18,300 nt of DNA from Oscillospiraceae bacterium (GTDB lineage Bacteria > Bacillota > Clostridia > Oscillospirales > Oscillospiraceae). How positions within the stretch are numbered: the first letter of the stretch is position 1; each line of letters starts with the position of its first letter. The translations under genes and the position numbers were made by a program. The stretch spans positions 1 to 18,300 of the forward strand of contig JAIEIQ010000355.1 in assembly GCA_029065305.1 (NCBI GenBank). Direction: 5' to 3'. A model generated the notes under the pieces. The model saw only the letters and a list, made by a program, of their open reading frames with translations, was not told the origin of the DNA and made no database searches. Shown piece after piece: positions 14,550 to 18,300 of the stretch.

Positions 14550-16472
14550 TCAGACGGAGGGCTGCGCGCGGCTCAAAAACTGCTTTGCCAGCTCCAAATA
14601 GAAATTTTGGCCGGCGGCCTCCTGCTGAATAAAGGCCAGATAGCCGCAGGATCCACCCTCCTCCGCCCAGTCGTCGGAGGTGATCAAATCAATGTCCCAG
14701 CCGTTCAGTGTCTGGCCGCAGTCGTACAGGAGCTCCACAAAGCTGCCGCCCTGGGACTTCAGAAAGGACAGCACAGCTTGCTCCTTTTTTTGGACAGCCT
14801 TCGGGCCCGGTCTTGCCGTATCCGGCAGCGACTGAATAAACCGCGCAACCGCGCTCTGTGAATCCAGATTGAGACGCCAGCAGTCGCGTTCAACCAGCGC
14901 CAGCGCGGGAATAACCAGATGCAGGCGGCGGGGAAGTGAAAAGGTGGCCAGCTCTCCCGCCTTGAGGATGCTGCCGACCACAGCTCCGCCGCTCCGCTCC
15001 GCGCATTCGATGTTCATAGACATCAGCCCATTGTCCATCAGCGCCAGCATGCAGCTTATTTTCTGAAGCTCACGGGCGGAGAAGCCGGACTGGTCAAACC
15101 GCAGGACGGGCTTCTTCCACAAAAACAGGTCCTCCAGAGGTACGATTCCAGAGTCCCGGCTGCCGGGCTGATATTGGTTTGAGGAGATCGCCCGGTGGGC
15201 GGCCTGCTCTGAGCCCATGCCCACATCATAAAAAATATACTCCAAGGAAGCGTTGACCGCCCCGCGGTCCGCCTCCTCGCTGGGCAGCAGAACGGGATTG
15301 TGGAGAAATGGCGCGGAATATCCTCTGAGCGACTGACGCAGAATTGTCTGTAAGTTCTCCGACAGCTCGAGCCTCTCGGCGATTTTCCGCAGTTCCGGCA
15401 GGGCGACGCTTGCTTTTCCAAAGTTTTGCGCAATCTTATCCAGATCGCTGCCGTCGGTGAGGGAGAAATCGGGGCTCTCTGCTATGCCGTACAGAAAGTC
15501 CAGAAGATAGCCCATGGACAGAAGCAGCGTGACAAGCTGCGCCCGCTGCTTTTGCAGCAGGGGGTGCTCCTGCCGCAGGATAAAACAGAGCCAAGGAAAT
15601 ACAGAGGGCTCCAGTTCGCCGGATATCCTCTGACAGATACGGGAGAGCTGGTCTGCGGTCAGCTCCCCGAACAGCGGCAGGCTGGTCAGCCATACAGAGT
15701 GCTGCTCACCTGACGAGGCGGGCCTCCGAAGCCGGATCGTAGGTAAGAGATTGACCTCCTTTGACTGCAGCGGGGGCTTGAAATACATATTTTGCTTTAT
15801 CCCGCGGTAGCTCCAGGACTGGCTGACCCAGCCCCTGGGAGGCTCAGGAATCTCGGAAACCCGACAGGAGGGGGCATAGCTGGTATTGGGAACGTCCACC
15901 TTCTGCAAAAAGCTGGAAATCCGCTGGGAAAGACTGCGGATCGTGCGGGTGTACAGCCACTGCTCCGACTGGAGCTTTTGCAGGTAGATATCCTCGATCA
16001 GCAGCGGCTGCTTGTTTGCGGCAAAGGTTAGAATGTCAACGGACGACGCCAGGCTCCTGCGAACATAATAGCGCTCGTCCTGGTTCATCTCATCGGGAGA
16101 AACAGGGAGCGCGGCAAAAATCAGCCGCTCCAGCTCGGACAGGAGCTTAGCCAGCCCCCGTCCGTGCAGGACCAGATCGTCCACAATCAGGATGGAGGGA
16201 AATCTCTTCCGCACAGCGTACTCCCGCGCGAGCTCCTGAGAGTAGAGGAGTATCGCGTTGTTGGAGAGGAACCTGTCCGCGCCGGCAACAGCTCCGGCCT
16301 CGGACTCGTATACCTTCCAGAACACATAGTTCAGATTGAAGCATCTGCGCGCGTTGAAGATGATATATTCATGGGGCTGTGCCCAGACCCTTTGATAAAA
16401 AAAATAGAGCTGATCGTAGTATCGGCGGAGGGTGCCTTCCCCGATCCACTTGATATCACGAACGTCACGCAA
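14550..16472 (-). CDS. Uncharacterised phosphoribosyltransferase-like protein, possible new RADAR accessory
   Basis: I do not recognise the family of this 640-residue protein. Its N-terminal third contains a segment matching the PRPP-binding loop of type I phosphoribosyltransferases: four hydrophobics, two Asp and a Gly-rich turn, ILIVDDLVLHGRGL (94-107). It is close to the ILVDDVLYTGRT pattern of PyrR-like enzymes, but with His for Thr before the Gly. An Arg-rich strand-turn, IIFNARRCF (37-45), precedes it. Residues about 165-640 have no motif I can name, and no membrane segment is evident. The start is TTG at 16472: an in-frame TAG lies at 16490-16488, no ATG or GTG lies between, and a GGGGTGG-like site is 7 bases upstream. 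It is the first gene of the same-strand block with the RADAR pair, so a role in defence is inferred. Confidence 0.65.
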   Translation of the reverse strand: MRDVRDIKWIGEGTLRRYYDQLYFFYQRVWAQPHEYIIFNARRCFNLNYVFWKVYESEAGAVAGADRFLSNNAILLYSQELAREYAVRKRFPSILIVDDLVLHGRGLAKLLSELERLIFAALPVSPDEMNQDERYYVRRSLASSVDILTFAANKQPLLIEDIYLQKLQSEQWLYTRTIRSLSQRISSFLQKVDVPNTSYAPSCRVSEIPEPPRGWVSQSWSYRGIKQNMYFKPPLQSKEVNLLPTIRLRRPASSGEQHSVWLTSLPLFGELTADQLSRICQRISGELEPSVFPWLCFILRQEHPLLQKQRAQLVTLLLSMGYLLDFLYGIAESPDFSLTDGSDLDKIAQNFGKASVALPELRKIAERLELSENLQTILRQSLRGYSAPFLHNPVLLPSEEADRGAVNASLEYIFYDVGMGSEQAAHRAISSNQYQPGSRDSGIVPLEDLFLWKKPVLRFDQSGFSARELQKISCMLALMDNGLMSMNIECAERSGGAVVGSILKAGELATFSLPRRLHLVIPALALVERDCWRLNLDSQSAVARFIQSLPDTARPGPKAVQKKEQAVLSFLKSQGGSFVELLYDCGQTLNGWDIDLITSDDWAEEGGSCGYLAFIQQEAAGQNFYLELAKQFLSRAQPSV

Positions 16473-16736
16473 GGACGATCCACCCCCCTAATGATAGTAA
16501 GCTCCGCTTCACTATACCACAAACTACAGTGCTAAAACAAGATGAGAAGTAAATAAAAATAAAGTAAAATTTCTGTTAAAATCGAACAAATTACAGGGCG
16601 GGTCAAAATAAAAACTGAGTTTTAGCACAAGAAGTATGCCGCCTTTAGCGGAGTGCTAATCACCGCGCCCCGATTTTTCGGCTTCCAATATATGTATATG
16701 CGCCTGCCCGATAAATGATATCCGCCTGCTGAACCC
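16473..16736. other. AT-rich intergenic region between divergent defence block and hydrolase gene
   Basis: No gene is supported here. The stretch 16490-16660 is markedly AT-rich compared with both sides. It contains the minus-strand promoter at 16511-16540 and three copies of GTGCTAA in mixed orientation (plus 16529-16535, minus 16622-16628, plus 16653-16659). The first two extend to a perfect 10-bp inverted repeat, GTGCTAAAAC / GTTTTAGCAC. An AT-alternating stretch lies near 16687-16699. Confidence 0.5.
16511..16540 (-). promoter_or_regulatory. Extended -10 promoter of the defence block
   Basis: On the minus strand, TTGTTT (16540-16535), an 18-base spacer, and TATAGT (16516-16511), preceded by the TGG of an extended -10. 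Transcription would start near 16504, about 32 bases before the TTG start codon. A GTTTTAGCAC repeat (16538-16529) overlaps the -35 and spacer, where a regulator could block RNA polymerase. Confidence 0.65.
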
Positions 16737-16765
16737 TTGCCACATTCCCTTCCATGTGCTACACT
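16737..16765 (+). promoter_or_regulatory. Promoter of the nicotinamidase-like gene
   Basis: TTGCCA (16737-16742), a 17-base spacer, and TACACT (16760-16765), with an upstream TGC giving an extended -10. It lies about 30 bases before the start codon. Confidence 0.6.
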
Positions 16766-16794
16766 GGAGAAAACAAGAGGGAGGCGGAGCAGCT

Positions 16795-17337
16795 ATGAAG
16801 GTACTGATTGTCGTGGACATGCAGAAGGATTTTGTGGACGGCTCGCTGGGGACGCCGGAGGCGGCGGCGATTGTCCGCAGTGTGGCGGCGAAAATCAGCG
16901 GCTGGGAGGGGGACATCTGCGTCACCCAGGATACCCACGGCCCGGACTACCTGGAGACCCGGGAGGGCGCCCTGCTCCCGGTGCCCCACTGCCTGCGGGG
17001 AACCGAGGGCTGGCGTCTGGCCCCGGAGGTGGAGGCCGCGCTGGCGGGAAAGGAGGGGGTCCGCGTGTTTGCCAAGTCCGCCTTCGGCTCCCGGGAGCTG
17101 GCGGCGGCCCTGGCGGAGCAGAGCGAGGAGATCGAGGCGCTGGAGCTGGTCGGGCTGTGCACCGACATCTGCGTGCTCTCCAACGCCCTCCTGCTCCAGG
17201 CGTTTCTGCCGGAGACCCCCATCACGGTGGACGCGGCCTGCTGCGCCGGTGTGACCCCCCGGAGCCACCGGAACGCCCTGGACGCCCTGCGGGGCTGTCA
17301 GGTGCAGGTCGTCAACGGCCCGGAGGCGGGGCAATAG
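16795..17337 (+). CDS. Cysteine hydrolase of the isochorismatase/nicotinamidase family
   Basis: At 180 residues it is the family's normal size. The catalytic triad is visible: Asp8 in VVDMQKDF, Lys94 in FAKSAFGS and Cys126 in LCTDICVLSN. A likely metal site, Asp46-x-His48 in TQDTHGPDYL plus His65 in VPHC, points to nicotinamidase (nicotinamide to nicotinate, NAD salvage) rather than a true isochorismatase. It is cytoplasmic with no signal peptide. ATG 16795 is chosen because GGGAGG (16780-16785) precedes it; an upstream ATG at 16756 lies in the promoter. It has its own promoter. A link to the divergent defence block is possible, since NAD metabolism features in defence, but nothing in the sequence demands it. 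Confidence 0.82.
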   Translation: MKVLIVVDMQKDFVDGSLGTPEAAAIVRSVAAKISGWEGDICVTQDTHGPDYLETREGALLPVPHCLRGTEGWRLAPEVEAALAGKEGVRVFAKSAFGSRELAAALAEQSEEIEALELVGLCTDICVLSNALLLQAFLPETPITVDAACCAGVTPRSHRNALDALRGCQVQVVNGPEAGQ

Positions 17338-17348
17338 CGCGGTTTTGC

Positions 17349-17377
17349 TTGTAATTTCCGGATAAATCTGCTATACT
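17349..17377 (+). promoter_or_regulatory. Promoter of the M50 protease-scpA operon
   Basis: TTGTAA (17349-17354), a 17-base spacer, and TATACT (17372-17377). It lies 37 bases before the ATG at 17415. Confidence 0.65.
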
Positions 17378-17414
17378 GTCCAAGATATCACGTCCAGCCG
17401 GAGGAGGCGGGCAC

Positions 17415-18074
17415 ATGCTGGATTACCTGAAGGAATTCTGGGTACAATTTCATTGGGAGGCCATGCTGAACTCTCTCCAGCGGCTGGCGGGGGTGCTGCT
17501 GTGCCTGACGGTCCATGAGACCTGCCACGGCTTGGCGGCCTACGCCCTGGGGGACCCCACCGCCAAGGAGCGAAACAGGCTGAGCCTCAACCCCCTCCAC
17601 CACATCGACTGGCTGGGGCTGGCGGCGATGTTTCTGTGCGGCTTCGGCTGGGCCAAGCCGGTGCCGGTGGATATGCGGTATTTCAAAAATCCCAGGCGGG
17701 GCATGGCCCTCACCGCCCTGGCGGGGCCGGCCTCCAACTTCCTGCTGGCCCTTGTCCTGCTGTTTTCCGCCTCGCGGATGTACCGCTGGGCGCTTCCGGC
17801 GGAGGGGCCCGCGGCGCGGCTGTTCACCTTTCTGCTGACCACGGCGGTGCTGAGCATCGGCCTGGGGCTGTTCAATCTGCTCCCCATCCCGCCCCTGGAC
17901 GGGTCAAAGGTGCTCTTTGCCCTCCTGCCGGAGCGGGCCTACTACACGCTGATGCGCTATGAGCGGTACGGCATGATGGTACTGCTTCTGCTGGTGTGGC
18001 TGAACGTGGGCGGCAGCTTTCTCTCCGAGGGGATCTATATCATCTATCAGTGGATGGTCAATCTATTTTTCTGA
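17415..18074 (+). CDS. M50-family site-2 membrane metalloprotease
   Basis: At 219 residues this is a short site-2 protease of the kind common in Bacillota. It has a zinc-binding HETCH (H34, E35, H38) in the first membrane helix. The third zinc ligand lies in NLLPIPPLDG near the C-terminus (Asp162), the canonical second motif. The GPASNF segment (about residues 110-115) is also typical. Hydrophobic segments cover most of the chain. The family cuts membrane-embedded substrates; the target here is unknown. A GGAGGAGG ribosome site precedes ATG 17415. It is followed after 22 bases by scpA, an arrangement frequent in Clostridia. Confidence 0.92.
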   Translation: MLDYLKEFWVQFHWEAMLNSLQRLAGVLLCLTVHETCHGLAAYALGDPTAKERNRLSLNPLHHIDWLGLAAMFLCGFGWAKPVPVDMRYFKNPRRGMALTALAGPASNFLLALVLLFSASRMYRWALPAEGPAARLFTFLLTTAVLSIGLGLFNLLPIPPLDGSKVLFALLPERAYYTLMRYERYGMMVLLLLVWLNVGGSFLSEGIYIIYQWMVNLFF

Positions 18075-18096
18075 CAGGGGCGGATAAGGAGGACGG

Positions 18097-18300
18097 ATGG
18101 ACAGTCCGGTTTTTAAGCTGGAGCAGGTGGTGCACAACCGGGAGGGGCTGGAGGACTTCGAGGGCCCCCTGGATCTCATCCTGTTCCTGCTGAGCAAAAA
18201 TAAAATTGAGATCCAGGACATCCCCATCGCCCTCATCCTGGACCAGTACCTGGCGTACCTGGAGCGGCGGCAGCAGCTGGATCTGGAGATTGCCAGCGAG
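18097..18300 (+). CDS. scpA: Segregation and condensation protein A, N-terminal fragment (runs off the right edge)
   Basis: The 68 visible codons match the ScpA (kleisin) N-terminus: FEGPLDLILFLLSKNKIEIQ, then IPIALILDQYLAYLE. ScpA bridges the SMC ATPase heads together with ScpB in chromosome condensation and segregation. AAGGAGG (18086-18092) lies 4 bases before ATG 18097, slightly short but strong. It is probably co-transcribed with the M50 protease gene, and scpB would be expected beyond the window. Confidence 0.92.
   Translation, partial: MDSPVFKLEQVVHNREGLEDFEGPLDLILFLLSKNKIEIQDIPIALILDQYLAYLERRQQLDLEIASE

Noticed and set aside
16643..16659. Possible CIRCE (HrcA) element, because GAGTGCTAA matches its right half
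   Set aside because: The left half TTAGCACTC is absent at the required 9-base spacing.
16656..16925. Small minus-strand frame of 89 codons opposite the nicotinamidase-like gene
   Set aside because: It overlaps a well-supported gene and its promoter and shows no recognisable protein features.

Overview
The window looks like chromosomal DNA of a GC-rich Bacillota, most likely a gut Oscillospiraceae-type Clostridia. The basis is strong Shine-Dalgarno (SD) sites, sigma-A-type promoters, an AraR-type GntR regulator, a sugar ABC locus with a very GC-rich third codon position, and a site-2 protease gene directly before scpA. This is inference from gene content, not a database match.

Layout. (1) About 1-9143 is a sugar-use locus. 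The start of an FGGY-family kinase gene (minus strand, cut by the window edge) diverges from a GntR/periplasmic-binding-fold regulator. A perfect 12-bp inverted repeat lies in the shared promoter region. After a terminator and a promoter-bearing leader come a ribose/galactose-type ABC ATPase, a permease, a lipoprotein sugar-binding protein, a second different permease, and a cytoplasmic family 2 glycoside hydrolase (GH2). Terminators follow the second permease and the hydrolase. The logic is import of an intact galactoside-like oligosaccharide, cleavage inside the cell and phosphorylation of a released sugar.

(2) About 9147-16540 is a minus-strand three-gene block, the most interesting part of the window. 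In transcription order: a 640-residue protein of unknown family with a phosphoribosyltransferase-like PRPP loop; an 869-residue P-loop ATPase resembling RdrA; and an 893-residue divergent adenosine deaminase resembling RdrB, with every canonical deaminase motif intact. The last two overlap by one base (TAATG). I read this as a RADAR-type anti-phage system with an upstream phosphoribosyltransferase-like gene that is not part of the RADAR operons I know (rdrA-rdrB with small membrane accessories rdrC or rdrD). A strong terminator-like hairpin separates the new gene from the RADAR pair. The block starts from an extended -10 promoter overlapped by one of three GTGCTAA repeats.

(3) About 16737-18300 returns to housekeeping genes on the plus strand: a nicotinamidase/isochorismatase-fold hydrolase, an M50 membrane metalloprotease, and the 5' part of scpA, which runs off the window.

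No tRNA, rRNA, CRISPR array, insertion sequence or integrase was seen.
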